Shown here: one piece after another, positions 1 to 10,385 of the stretch | How the letters are laid out: every line of letters begins with the position of its first letter | How positions within the stretch are numbered: the first letter of the stretch is position 1 | The notes under the pieces: model-generated | The model's input: only the letters and a program-made list of their open reading frames with translations | The model's database searches: none | What the model was told of the DNA's origin: nothing | Origin: Euprymna scolopes | Taxonomy: Eukaryota > Mollusca > Cephalopoda > Sepiida > Sepiolidae | Direction of reading: 5' to 3' | Assembly: GCA_024364805.1 (NCBI GenBank) | Contig: CM044501.1 | Location: 49,990,602 to 50,020,890 of the forward strand | Length of the DNA: 30,289 nucleotides | Made by a program: the position numbers and the translations under genes

Positions 1-639
1 ACATTCTAGTCTACATTGCACTGTAGAGAACCTATTGTTGGTTAAAAATATTTTTATATCTAACGGCTTTAATAAAAGTTTAAAATAAGAAAAAGTCAAG
101 TGCCATGTTTTAATAGTACTCTGAACAGAAATATTTGGAACGCGTTCCTTTCTTATCAAGATACCTACAATTGAGTTTATATGCATGGCTTTTCTAGTTG
201 TACAATGATAACATCTTGAATTTATATTTAAAATGATAAACTCAAGTATCATCGTTTTAATTGTGGTTTATAAGTGGAACATCTGTTCTGAATGTTCGCT
301 AGTCATATCCAAAGAGCTACTGTTAATTGTATATGACGGGTCTTTCTGCTTGTTTTGTAATAAAACACTTGTAATGCTAGGCTGTATAAGGTGTGAAATT
401 TGGTCAAAATCGCCTCTTCCTTCTTTCATCGGGTTATTTCGATTGTCGATTATCGATACTTATCGAATACATCCCCGTGCAAAAGCTATCTAATATCACT
501 GCCATATACTTAAAGCATATTTTTGTGAAATTTCATAAAAGTCGGCCCAGCTCTTGCGAAGTACAAAGGGACCTCTTTCTTTCTCTCTCTTTCGCTCTCT
601 CACACACACTGATAAAGTTAATTTTATATAATAGTACAT
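1..639. other. Unassigned AT-rich sequence
   Basis: I see no supported gene or repeat family here. The two overlapping plus-strand open frames (233-493 and 393-722) have no recognisable motif, and the second runs into a (TA)n tract, so both look like chance openings. A pyrimidine-rich CT/CA stretch lies at about 573-610. Confidence 0.5.
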
Positions 640-679
640 GTAACCCCGTCATACTGTTACAACACAAGGTAACAGTGAC

Positions 680-685
680 AATATA

Positions 686-718
<33 letters not shown>

Positions 719-719
719 T
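680..719. repeat. (TA)n microsatellite
   Basis: An almost pure TA dinucleotide run with one TG interruption. It directly abuts the outer arm of the inverted duplication. Confidence 0.95.
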
Positions 720-988
720 TAAAGGAGATTAGAACAATAGTCTAAAGAGCAAAGTGTATTTTAATGCAATAGTAAAATTACTAGTTTAATTAAAATACAG
801 GGAAAGAAAAATTGCTCGTTGTAATTTAGATATATAATAAGCTCAATAGGTAAATATCCTAGAGCTAATTTAATATTTAGTAATGTGATTGATAATTTAA
901 AAATCAAATTATAATTAAATTAAAAATCCGTTTCATAAGAAGGAACAACAACAAAATCAATCATTTGTACGATCGTCTCGGAAAACAA

Positions 989-1030
989 TGTTTTTATTGT
1001 GGTAGACATCAGGTTACGGACAATAATTGT
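989..1030 (+). other. Possible gag-type zinc-knuckle relic (fossil)
   Basis: One reading frame gives C-F-Y-C-G-R-H followed by a cysteine ten residues after the second one, the spacing of a retroelement gag CCHC knuckle. The match is short and imperfect, and no protease, reverse transcriptase or integrase is visible nearby. It lies in the left-only segment (961-1228) of the inverted duplication. If real, it is a very old, broken fragment of an LTR-type element. Chance similarity is quite possible. Confidence 0.2.
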
Positions 1031-1413
1031 CACATATAGTTTTTTATTAAACAAGGTTTCATCAGCAGCAAATATTGGAAAGGGTTTTTATTAAATGTAA
1101 AAAAACACCATAAATAAACCTAGCATTAAAGTATGGCAGATGTATCTGGAAAAAATTAAAATAAAGGTATGGATTTAAAACTTGATAAGAAAGTTAATAT
1201 GAGTTAGGGATATAAATAAAATAGAGTAAAATTATAAATATAAATTTGGTTTACGTACAATATGTATGTGTTTATATATGTATGTATGTATGTATGTATA
1301 ATATTGCACGTAAACCAAATTTATTTATAATTGATTTTGTTGCTGTTCCTTCTTATGAAACGGATTTTTAATTCAATTATAATTTGATTTTTAAATTATC
1401 AATCACATTACTA

Positions 1414-1468
<55 letters not shown>

Positions 1469-1506
1469 CACTGTTAACTTGTGTTTTAACAGTATGACGG
1501 GATTAC

Positions 1507-1770
1507 AATTATGATGAGCTACAAAAAAACGTAAAAGAGTTTTATGATTTGACTTACGTAACTAAAACTATTTTTACTGGAAATGTGCTTGAAAATATCC
1601 TGAGATAGCTTGCACTTTACACTTTTAGATTGGGTTGTTTAGATGCTATTACTTCCATTATTGATCTGTTCGGAAAGCACTTAGAAATAAATAAGAACGA
1701 ATGTTCTTTGGGGGTGTCCTTTCGTGCTATGAGTTTAACAAATATAATCTCGTTTAAAAATTAAGCTTAA
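1507..1770 (+). other. Nearly open stretch, unrecognised
   Basis: Apart from one stop codon, the frame starting near 1511 stays open for about 85 codons and reads as plausible protein (for example LGCLDAITSIIDLFGKHLEI). I do not recognise it. It begins immediately beyond the outer arm of the inverted duplication, so it may belong to the same fossil element, or be a chance opening in AT-rich DNA. Confidence 0.2.
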
Positions 1771-2829
1771 AAGGACCGGCGGGCAGAACTTCTTATATAG
1801 ATTGTTAGGTACAACTAAAATTCAAAATTCAAAGTTAGGTGTGACAGTTCTGGCAAGCAATTTAAGATGCATAATGTCTCATAGAAATTCACGCACGTGC
1901 CTAAATTAAAGATAACGCGCAACAGACCGAGGATGAACTTTTTTTTAAACTGACCGAGCTACTAACAAACGCACAAACAAATAACTTTCATAGAGAAACG
2001 GTGATGCATCTCAACGTGCTGTTTTAAACTAAGTTGTAGCATATTATCAAATATCTTTGATAAATTGTTGGATATACGTAACATAATACACATATATTTG
2101 ATCGCTGTATATAGCGATATTTTATTAAATATAAGCGTGACAAGCTACATATTTTTAAAACTTAAGCGTAACAAACATATATAATGTTTTATAGAGGTTG
2201 TGGAAGGAGCTAAAATTATAAAAATAAAACTATTCAAACGTCGTGACTTCCAATGCTACGTGACACAAAGGCATGTCTGACCGACGAAGATATATTAGTA
2301 ACGTGCGTGGACGTATATAAAAATGACAGATTTAGTAAAGCGCTATAGAAAAATAAGTTTTTGTTGTTAGTTTTACTGCGAGCACTTATCTCTGTTACCT
2401 TTCGAAGTGTTGCTATCGAGTGATAGTTTCAGAAAAGATACTGTTACTTCTCTGCCGAAGGATCGACTTACCCAAGCAAAGAAATCGCGATTTTTCCGGT
2501 GAAGCGATTTTAAATAGTTTCTAAATCGGGAATCGAGCGTCTTTTTTCCGGCAGCTCGAATCTTTTAGAGGTGAACCGAGTGAAAGTATCGATATCTTTA
2601 CACTAAAGTCACAAAATCATGGCAACTTCTTACATTTACTCGACGAATGAACAGTTTTAAAGTCGTTCTAATTTTTAAAACGTCAAGGAAGTATTTAATT
2701 TCGCTTGCACTACGACCATAAGCAATTCTCAGCACAAAATTCACCATATACTCTGATTGTGTGAATAGCTATTGACAGTAAAATATTTTTTCGAGTATCT
2801 TTTTAAATGCAAATAATTCATATGCCTAC

Positions 2830-2834
<5 letters not shown>
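1771..2834. other. Unassigned sequence with a possible TATA-type promoter
   Basis: No supported gene. Around 2310-2322 there is a TATA-like GTATATAAAAA, followed by a less AT-biased stretch (about 2330-2620) unlike its surroundings. This could be the promoter and leader of an old retroelement, or a chance match. No downstream open frame supports a gene. Confidence 0.2.

Positions 2835-2866
<32 letters not shown>
2835..2866. repeat. (TA)n microsatellite
   Basis: A pure TA run directly before the first copy of the 21-bp direct repeat at 2868. Confidence 0.95.
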
Positions 2867-2869
<3 letters not shown>

Positions 2870-3357
2870 AACTTTAAAACTTAAACTATTGTGATAAAAA
2901 ACATATACAAACGGGCAAAATACTTTAAAAGACGATTAGCAATTTGTTTGTGTATACTTACATTTCTGTATGTTAATATGAATAGGAAAATAATGAGACG
3001 AAGAATATTCCAAAATGACAGCAGTTCCAGAAAGGATAGTATTATTGTTGAAATATTCTGGTTTCTAAGGTAAATAAGTAGAACGTTGCTGCTATCTGTT
3101 AGAACCAAGGATATAAACGTATTGGGGAATGGATGCAATCATACTCTAATTGTGCTCTCAGAATTTGTAGATAAAAAAGTTGATTTTATGAAACGTTCTA
3201 ATTTAAACAAAAATGGATTAAATATTTAAGACGTATTTTCTTTATTAAAACTTTGTCGGAATTTCTTTCTGTTAGTAATTAAATTGTATTGTTGTTGCCC
3301 CTCTTTCTAAATACTTGTTGAGATGGCAGACTAACAAAATGTGTAAGAGTTATGATG

Positions 3358-3369
3358 AATTGATGAATG

Positions 3370-3407
<38 letters not shown>

Positions 3408-3415
3408 CCTTCATC

Positions 3416-3449
<34 letters not shown>
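3358..3449. repeat. (TA)n hairpin and second (TA)n tract
   Basis: AATTGATGAATGTAA at 3358-3372 is repeated in inverted form at about 3401-3419 (TATTACCTTCATCAATT) around a TA run. This gives an imperfect cruciform-prone hairpin. A second TA run fills 3419-3449. Confidence 0.85.
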
Positions 3450-3455
<6 letters not shown>

Positions 3456-3508
3456 TTATATAAAATGGGTTAAAAAATTTCAACGAAAGAAAGATGTATA
3501 TTTAAATT

Positions 3509-3571
3509 TTGAAAATAATTTCTGACGAGGACGCATCACAGACCGTCTGAAACGCGCGTAAACGATTTCAA
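3509..3571 (+). ncRNA. Hammerhead ribozyme, PLE type I
   Basis: All parts of a hammerhead are present in order. The core CTGACGA (3522-3528) fits CUGANGA. Stem II pairs GGACG (3529-3533) with CGTCT (3544-3548) over a 10-nt loop. GAA (3549-3551) completes the core. Stem III is the very short ACGCGCGT (3552-3559), and A3560 is the cleavage-site residue. Stem I has two proximal T-A pairs (3520-3521 with 3561-3562), an internal loop, then TTGAAA (3509-3514) pairing with TTTCAA (3566-3571). A tiny stem III and a looped stem I are typical of hammerheads in the terminal repeats of Penelope-like elements, where they are thought to process element transcripts. No adjoining PLE coding sequence is recognisable, so this is probably a terminal-repeat remnant. 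Self-cleavage is predicted, not shown. Confidence 0.8.
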
Positions 3572-3702
3572 TGACTTAAAACATTATTACAATGATCCAA
3601 ACATAATTCTCAATGGATAACCAAGACACGGAATAATAAAATAATGTTAAAAAATACACATTGTTACACATTGTTGGTGACTACTCCCTTATTTAAATAT
3701 AC

Positions 3703-3703
<1 letters not shown>

Positions 3704-3744
<41 letters not shown>

Positions 3745-3751
3745 CATCAAT

Positions 3752-3784
<33 letters not shown>

Positions 3785-3785
3785 C
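3704..3785. repeat. (TA)n microsatellites with TTTCATCAATTA spacer
   Basis: Two TA-rich runs (about 3704-3741 and 3752-3785) are separated by TTCATCAATTA. The same spacer word occurs beside the TA run at 3411-3420, so the two TA clusters probably share an origin. Confidence 0.85.
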
Positions 3786-3897
3786 TGAACAATATATATA
3801 AAAACATTTTAGGTAAATATTTTTATTTATGTCGATTCTGACTATGCTGCTAGACTATATAAACAGATTACTTAAATTAACTTTAAAACTTAAACTA

Positions 3898-4840
3898 AAA
3901 TCTGATATCCACAAAAATCTGAGCATTGTACTAACATCTTATGAAGGTATTCTATTAGCAGCCATTGTCATTTGGTAAATAGAGTAGACCATGCAGTAGT
4001 TTCTGTTGGAGGCTATTGAGTCCATATTCATGAGAACTTTCATGATCTTTATTTCTTAGTCATTTATAATTTTCGTTAATATCTGTTTTCAGCTCCTTTA
4101 CCAAACTCTTACAATATGAAATGTTCGTAAAAAATATAAAAGCTTTAATTCAGATCCTCAACGTCTAATATAAAACCCCTCACTAGCAAGTCCTCACCAG
4201 AGGTCAGCGTTTCAATCTTTCCGCTGTTGAAATCCATTTGCTGAAGACTAAATGCTATGTGAGAGAAAATATTTTATTTGACGTTTCTCTGCTAAATCGA
4301 CCCGTTCTAACGATGGCTTCAAAATTATGGGTTAATTCAATATGATCTCGAGGTGGGACCAAGCAATTCCACTCTGAACATAAAATCTGTACTTAGAAAA
4401 GGGGCATCTTTCTGTATTGTGTGAACATTTCCAATGAAGACCTCGAATAAATATTTATGAGATTCTGTATAACCCTAAAAACAGTGACTGGTTCATCTTT
4501 AGCCTTTGCCGTCCCCACAACAAAACAAGTGTTCCTGACTGTTTAACCGTTTGCCAGTATCTATAGATGTAGTGACTTCAATGCCAATAATGGTGTATAC
4601 GTAATCTATTGATTCAAAACTGATGATGAAGAAAGTTTTGTCATGATATTAACAACTCTCTTACTTTATCCTTACATTAATATCGCAAGCATTTTTAATC
4701 TTTTTAAGAACTTGCCCTAAACGGTGTTTATCTACCCATTTCCCCCCCCCAATTCTAGACACAGGGAAACAATTTCGTGTCCATTTTCTATCACAGTGTG
4801 TACGAATACGCAAGGCTCGGTTCCTATAGCTTTAGACCGT
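3898..4840 (-). other. Possible decayed coding sequence, unrecognised
   Basis: On the minus strand several frames give short protein-like runs, for example DAPFLSTDFMFRVELLGPTS (about 4410-4350) and LTSGEDLLVRGFILDVEDLN (about 4215-4155). They are separated by stops and frame changes. The region is less AT-biased than its surroundings. I do not recognise a family. It may be an old transposon or pseudogene, or the impression may be chance. No intact gene is present. Confidence 0.2.
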
Positions 4841-4980
4841 TTATTCTGTAAATCCTTGTCCATTTGGTCTCATGAAAAATAATTTCTGCATAACTCCCGA
4901 TATATCTAATTTATTCTGTAAATCCTTGTCCATTTCGTCTCATGAAAAATAATTTCTGCATAACTCCCGAGATATCTAAT
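4841..4980. repeat. 70-bp tandem duplication
   Basis: Two head-to-tail 70-bp copies (4841-4910 and 4911-4980) differ at only two positions (G/C at 4866 versus 4936 and T/G at 4901 versus 4971). The near identity in otherwise decayed sequence implies a recent local duplication. Confidence 0.95.
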
Positions 4981-4982
4981 TG

Positions 4983-5036
4983 ATTGATATATTGCCTAAA
5001 AATAAAATATCTATTGATTTGATATATTGCCTAAAA
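4983..5036. repeat. Short direct repeat TTGATATATTGCCTAAAA
   Basis: The word TGATATATTGCCTAAAA occurs near 4985 and again near 5017, right after the 70-bp duplication. It looks like another small replication-slippage event. Confidence 0.8.
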
Positions 5037-5443
5037 GATAAACTCTAATATCATGCGATGGCTAAGACACGAAAATGTTGCTTATGTAAATAATAATAGA
5101 ATAAACGCCTTGAAACATAAACCGCTTTCATAATTGTTCGCAACATATTCAAATCGGCAACATATTAAATGTGAAAGAAATCTGTTAAATCTGTTTGTGC
5201 ATTAGTTGTTGACAAAAGGCTTACTTCTCATGAATTTGAGAAAATAACAGACAAGGTTTCTGTTTCTTTTTATGAAGATTAGTTATTCGTATTGTTTCGA
5301 TTTTTCGGCTTACTGCTCTCATCTTAAAAATTTCAGTCGATGTGACCGTCGACTTTTTAAGGTGTATTTTGTTGAAATCTGGAATATTTTTTTATTAAAC
5401 TCTGGAATCTTTTGCCAAACTTGGTCAGTTCTCTTAAATTTCG

Positions 5444-5560
5444 CAAGGGCCCATGGCGTAGTTGATACTATACTTGTAAAATTCAGTGTGTAGTTACACT
5501 TTTTTGGCAGTTGAGAGTTCGATTCTGAATGCGAGGGCTCCTATTATATCATATCTGACA
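5444..5560 (+). mobile_element. tRNA-derived SINE head (candidate)
   Basis: The sequence has a Pol III A-box-like TGGCGTAGTTGAT (5454-5466) and a B-box-like GAGTTCGATTC (5515-5525). They are about 60 bases apart in tRNA order and are followed by GAATGCGAGGG. This is the arrangement of the tRNA-related head of an animal SINE. The intervening tRNA-like fold is poor, so it is not a functional tRNA. I cannot define the tail or a target-site duplication. It lies just upstream of the LINE relic. Confidence 0.4.
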
Positions 5561-5579
5561 GAACGAACACATGCTACCT

Positions 5580-6560
5580 TTCTAGAATGAATAAAATGTT
5601 TCCTCGAAAATTTGTGCAGATTACCGAGTTCAGCAGGAAGATACTCGGAGTTCGACAAGAAAAACGATGGAGATTAAATCAACTGAAACGTTGTGAAAAT
5701 AATTATCAAGATGAGAACAGTAATCTGAAAAACATAAATAATACGAACACACAGAATACTGAGCAGATGTAAGAAATGTTAAATGACATTCCCAGCACCA
5801 GATAAAGTTATAGCTTTAGAAAAACACAACTTTTTACGATCAGACCACTAACCTATGGTTGAAAACACTTTTCGCGACACACATATATCAGCCGTTGACC
5901 TTGCAAAATGTATCAAAATCCTCGATCCTTACACTGCAACTAATTCGAAAATCATTATGCTAAAAAAACTTTTATTTAAATGTTCTCAATTACTTTGAAG
6001 AGGGATGATTCACTTCAACTTTGCAAGCTTGGTAAGTATTTTTAATATTAAATAATACTTGTGTACAATGTTTTGTGTTCAACTACAAACCAATCGATTT
6101 CGTATGCAGCATGAATATTGATACAAATGAATATTGAATATTTGATACAAAAATCTTCGAACGAGCATTTAACTTAATTACAAACAATACACATCTAAAA
6201 GGTCAAGTTATGATGTGTTAACTTTAATATCTAATAGGATAAGCAACGGGGTTTTTTTCTAGAGAAATATCCTTTGTTATAGCAAGATTTGTGACAAAGT
6301 GCATCACAAAAGTTGTAGAATAAATTTGCCAACTATAGAATACCTGGCAACGTATTCAGAACCGTCGATGGTTTCTAAAAGATAATTTATAAATGTAGAA
6401 AAGAACTAAAATTTGAGAAACAAAAAATAAAATCTGGCTTGCCCAACGGCTCAATTTTATTTCTGATTTTATTAAATAATATTGCAAATCAAAGACTACT
6501 TGTAATGGTGATATTTCTTATTCTTTGTCCTCGGACCTGGCACGTATAATTTACTGTGGA
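5580..6560 (+). pseudogene. LINE reverse transcriptase fragment, heavily decayed
   Basis: Pieces of a non-LTR reverse transcriptase appear in order on the plus strand. Near 5905-5960 KCIKILDPYTATNSKIIMLK resembles the LINE block before the palm (usually 'LDPxKATGPDGI...LK'). Near 6433-6495 SGLPNGSILFLILLNNIANQ matches the 'GVPQGSILGPLLF...INDL' motif. Between them the frame changes repeatedly and stops are frequent. The usual FDRVWH motif and YADD catalytic motif are not clearly readable. The short open frame at 5587-5772 (basic, asparagine-rich) may be the linker before the polymerase. This is an old, dead copy, probably of a Jockey/CR1/I-type clade. The clade is a guess from motif style. 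Confidence 0.6.
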
Positions 6561-7840
6561 GGAAGTGGTTACTGTTAAAATTTCACAAATTAAAATTCTC
6601 TTATTTTACCATAAACGCTCGGATTTCTGTTTTATACGAGTCGAAATAAGTGATGAATTACTCCTAGAAGAAGCCCTATGTTTCGATAATGTCTAAGGAT
6701 TTACTTTTTATCTACATTTTACATAGAAAGGCATCTATATACAAACTGTTGATACGCTCGATGAAAACATGATTGCAATGCTTCGGAATATGCGGACTCT
6801 AAAAGCACTACGTATTTAACAATTATATATGTCCTAAGATGAAATTATATTGCTGTCCTCTCAGAGTACAAAACCGACTTCCAAATCTAGTTCAGATGAA
6901 CTCCTCGTTTCCATTAAATTTATTTTTTCTATTCTTTTTCTATTTGACATTTTTTGAAAATACTCGATAAAGATCAACTGCTTGGTCTCTTGTTTCAAGA
7001 CGGTCACAGTAAGTACACAGTAAACATGCACTAGGGTTTATGTTTAGATTTGCATGCATAACAATAGCAGACATAATCAAAGTGAATAATATTTTATAAA
7101 GAATAAAGAATAAGTGTACAAAATTAAAAATATACCTTTTTAATATACGGTCATAATTGTATTTTTCGAGAATCAATAACTTTGGAGAATAACAACGTCA
7201 TATATTATCTAGAGATGAGTAGTTTTGAGTAGATAGTTGATAGCCGTATTTTATAGTGGGTATTTTGAGTAGGCAGCTTCATGGTGGTGGAATAAAGACG
7301 ACTGAGAAAGAACAGAATATATAATTCCGATATATTGGCAGAAGTAGGGATTTAGAGCTCATCCTGTGACCAAGAGGGGAGTCACTTCCAGTTAGTCTTC
7401 TAAGAGTCAGCTTGTTTTTGGTTGACCTCGGATATGTTTGTGTCGGGTTGCATATGCATTTTAAATTGGTCGAACAAAAATCTGATTTTGCAATTTTGCT
7501 ATTCAACCCAAATGGAAATGAGCCCCAAGATTAAATTTCTATTGTTATTGTTTTTAAACTTAAAGTGTGGGTTTGTTTGGATAAATAATTAATTTGCTGT
7601 CGAACTTATGTAATCAAACAACATCTTTAGAGCAGAACGACAAGCGTGACGATTACAGCTTGTGTAGTGGACGAAAAATGTTGTTTATAAAACTTCTTGT
7701 ATTCGAACGAAGCAAGTCTCTACTTCCTCCCTTTGTATAGTTAAAGTCAGATTGGATTTATATAGATTAGACTATTTTCAGGTCGGACACACACATTTCC
7801 GCGGGATTTGAACTCTGAAGACTTCGAATTAAATAATGAT
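6561..7840. other. Unassigned sequence, possible LINE 3' remnant at its start
   Basis: The first few hundred bases may continue the decayed LINE, but nothing is recognisable. Minus-strand frames at 6940-7176 and 7279-7506 carry no family signature. TTTTGAGTAG repeats locally near 7223-7273. At 7801-7815 the sequence GCGGGATTTGAACTC is the reverse complement of a tRNA B-box-like word, without a convincing partner A box. Confidence 0.3.
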
Positions 7841-7848
7841 TTATTCTT

Positions 7849-7894
7849 GTTTGGTTATTTCTGAGTGGTTAATACCACTCAGAAATAACCAAAC
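7849..7894. repeat. Perfect 21-bp hairpin with TAAT loop
   Basis: The left arm 7849-7869 (GTTTGGTTATTTCTGAGTGG plus T) is the exact reverse complement of 7874-7894, leaving only the 4-nt loop TAAT. Perfect pairing over 21 bp stands out in sequence that is otherwise decayed. No flanking duplication or coding context identifies it. It could be a recent inverted duplication or a transposon end. Confidence 0.9.
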
Positions 7895-8099
7895 GCAGTT
7901 TATACAGATAACAAAAGGTTCCTTTTCTATGCATCGACGATCATTCCGTCTCATTTACAGTTATGCTTAAATTGATCTTCGTTTGCAAAGTCGTGGCCTT
8001 ATAGTAAATTATATAAAACCTGAATAAGTTTCCGTCAATATAGAAATAAAATGGAAAGCAAATAAAAACGTATTATCACAGAGCTAGATTTCGTATTAT

Positions 8100-8960
8100 T
8101 TGGATTCAGCGGACTGCTGTTCTCATCTCAGCTCCAATAGGACACAAAGGATCGCAAAACGAATAGAGCATGAGCTCATTCAAGGCAGCATCGACAACAG
8201 ATCGAAATTTCAAACGACCTTATCCCATTTCTGGAGAGTATATCTCAGACTGATGACAAAACCTGCATCCAAGAATACCTGGATATATCCTATAAGAAAG
8301 AATTTTAGGAGGTTAAGTTTCTATCAAATAAAGAAATTGGAAAATCTAAAACCTTAGGACGTAAGATTGCAGGTTCACTATTCACCAATAAGAGCCATTT
8401 TCAACCATAGTAAACGTCAGCTAACTCCCATTGAGGAATCAGTGCTAAACAGAGGTTTAAACTTCGCCACAACTATTAAGCGAATTCCATACTTAGATAT
8501 GATAGCTTCAATAGAGGAGGCGGCCTTGAATAAATCCAAAGAACAGAGAGATGAACTAAGGTGGAAAGTGTCAAGCACTCGAGAATGCAAAGCCTCCAAA
8601 ACCGAACCTTTTAAAAGAAGAAGTATGTGCTATCAAGTCCCTGCGCGGTGACGGTGATAGCATAATACTACCAGCAGACAAAGACAATGCTACAGTGTTA
8701 ATCGATACAGCAGACTATTCAAAGAAATTAGCAGCTATTATAGAATCTAGTGGCTACTGTAAGGTTAAAAAGAATCCGACCTAGAAAGCAGAAAGGAAGC
8801 TCTCACAGATCCTCAGTAAGAATTAGGACCTAATACGAAAACAGTAGTCCGATGTATTAAAATAAAACGAATAACAAATCCTCATCTCAAAAATTCAGAA
8901 AAAGAACTAGATTTGCCTCTTTTCCCCGTATTTACCTGGTCGACAGTCGTGTGATTGAAC
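8100..8960 (+). mobile_element. Penelope-like element, N-terminal domain fragment (fossil)
   Basis: From about 8390 the plus strand encodes the conserved block that precedes the reverse transcriptase in Penelope-like elements: SKRQLTPIEESVLNRGLNFA, then IPYLDMIASIEEAAL. In a neighbouring frame near 8620-8720 comes SLRGDGDSIILPADK, matching the family's 'ILPADKGNATVV' motif, followed by YSKKLAAII. The 8100-8357 stretch may be the variable leader. The reverse transcriptase and GIY-YIG parts are absent, so the copy is truncated. It is broken, with a few interruptions, and looks moderately old. PLEs encode a telomerase-related reverse transcriptase and an endonuclease. This piece has no catalytic part. 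Confidence 0.75.
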
Positions 8961-10261
8961 TGATACATAGTTACAACAAATACACATTGCTATTTATTAT
9001 AAGGTAGAAAATAGGATAACCTCATAAGAGCCGTTAGTCATAAAGGTTGCTCTTCATATATGTTATTACAAGATAATCTATAAGTTTGCACTCACGCAAT
9101 CCCCAGCACATTGAGACATTTGTATTTTCGATTTCAACTAAATGTGTTGCCATGTCATGTTTTATTTTCATTTTCAAAAATAAAGAGAAGGCATTTTCTT
9201 CGCTTTATAAATTTATGAATATTACGTTAAAAAACATAAAAAGAATATCTCTGAGCCATTTGCGACATGCTCTTGCTAATTGTTTGAAACGGATGCCAAT
9301 TTGGTTGAATCAGGGTTTTTATCATGTCAATCTCAGCTCGCATACAATCACGCTCCATTGAGATATCGAGCCACACGCCACACGTCATCGTTTCCCACTG
9401 AGCGAATCACATTAACGCCCGACAAAACACCGGACATATCACATGATCGCCATATTTTTTTCATTTCATGCATCTCTATTTTTATAAGATATTTTTAAAA
9501 TGGGAGATTGAAAGACAAAAGTTAAAAAAAAAAAATGACTTCCAAAATGTCCATTAATTAATGTAATCAGAACAATAGCCGGCGAATAAAAAGGAAGTAG
9601 TCAGGTGCTGTAGAATTCAAAATGAAAATATGTTCTTGGGTCCTTTTTTAGGATTCTCTCTCGCGCCCGGCTATTATATTGCTACATGTACTAACAATGA
9701 GTATTTAAACGTAATTTACATTATAAATTCTAGAAACCGACCTCATAGAGATTGATATCAGTACTGATGCAATGTTATCATATAACGTACCGCTAAAACC
9801 CGCACACGCCAGGAGCAGACATTAACTGATAGAATTTGAAATATAGTCGGAACAAGGAAATCAACGAGAGTCAGCGTTTTTATCGGTGCATTTCTTAGAC
9901 CATCCATTAAGCGTGGATTGAGTTGTTGATAAGCAGTTACACTTGACCCTACACGTGGGTTTACCAATCCTGTATTTTCTTTTATTTAGCGAATGGGAAA
10001 TTGAGTTACAAGCCGATAATCACTGTGAGTTTAATATAATTTAATCTGCGAAGTATATTTGGATTATCAATCGTTTTTCAACCATATTTCTTTAGCCTAC
10101 AAATGATTGAAAACTGCCTGTATCTACAGATTCACAAGAATTATACAAATGTGGATACTAAATATTTAACTCATAACATCTAATCATTCTCTTTTCTAAT
10201 TTTGACACTTATACTTTTTGATATATATCAATAAGGTAACTTAAATAACCAATGTATATAT
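8961..10261. other. Unassigned sequence
   Basis: No supported gene or element. Plus-strand frames at 9086-9361 and 9280-9498 and a minus-strand frame at 9758-9967 are the longest openings and match no family I know. The 9750-9970 part is less AT-rich than its surroundings and may be an old repeat. Confidence 0.35.
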
Positions 10262-10385
10262 AGGTTTAATTTTTTTTTTACTTTTTAATTTTTAATTTAT
10301 TTATTTTCATTTTTATTTATTTTTTATTTTTTATTTTATTTTTTATTGTTTTATTTTTATATTTACTTATTCACTTTTTTTACTC
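10262..10385. repeat. T-rich low-complexity tract
   Basis: A long run of T with scattered A (TTTTTATTT-type words). It may be a degraded poly(T), or the reverse complement of an old retroelement tail. It lies just upstream of the PLE-type terminal sequence. Confidence 0.8.

Larger units (their letters stand above)
640..1506. repeat. Inverted partial duplication (fold-back structure)
   Basis: The right side (1299-1506) is a reverse-complement copy of pieces of the left side. Matching arms are 640-688 with 1461-1506 (about 3 mismatches in 48), 871-960 with 1330-1420 (only a few mismatches), and 1229-1262 with 1299-1331. On the left the arms are separated by about 180 and 270 bases. On the right they are nearly contiguous, with only a (TA)n tract at 1420-1465 between the outer two. 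A TATG-rich loop (1263-1298) sits at the centre. This could be a fold-back or MITE-like element, or a rearranged copy of a longer element. The arm pairing is seen directly; the family is unknown. Confidence 0.75.
2868..3897. repeat. Pair of 21-bp direct repeats bounding about 1 kb
   Basis: An identical 21-mer (TTAACTTTAAAACTTAAACT plus A) occurs at 2868-2888 and 3877-3897. The similarity does not extend beyond these bases. The bounded kilobase holds the (TA)n hairpins and the hammerhead ribozyme, so the pair could mark the ends of one insertion. It could equally be a low-complexity coincidence in AT-rich DNA. Confidence 0.4.

Noticed and set aside
233-722. Two overlapping plus-strand open frames
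   Set aside because: No recognisable motif, no promoter or splice context, and the second is extended by a (TA)n tract.
3644-3841. Open frame with long IYIYIY runs
   Set aside because: It is translated microsatellite sequence, as are similar frames at 11930-12310, 26620-26874 and 28186-28374.
4618-4637. CTGATGATGAAGAAAG as a hammerhead core
   Set aside because: There is no room for a stem II between CTGATGA and GAAA, and no flanking stem I pairing.
7795-7895. Minus-strand tRNA-derived SINE from a B-box-like GAGTTCAAATCCCGC
   Set aside because: The only A-box-like candidate lies inside the perfect hairpin and the intervening sequence does not resemble a tRNA.
9758-9967. Minus-strand 69-codon gene
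   Set aside because: No family resemblance and no neighbouring exon. Its lower AT content alone is not evidence of a gene.
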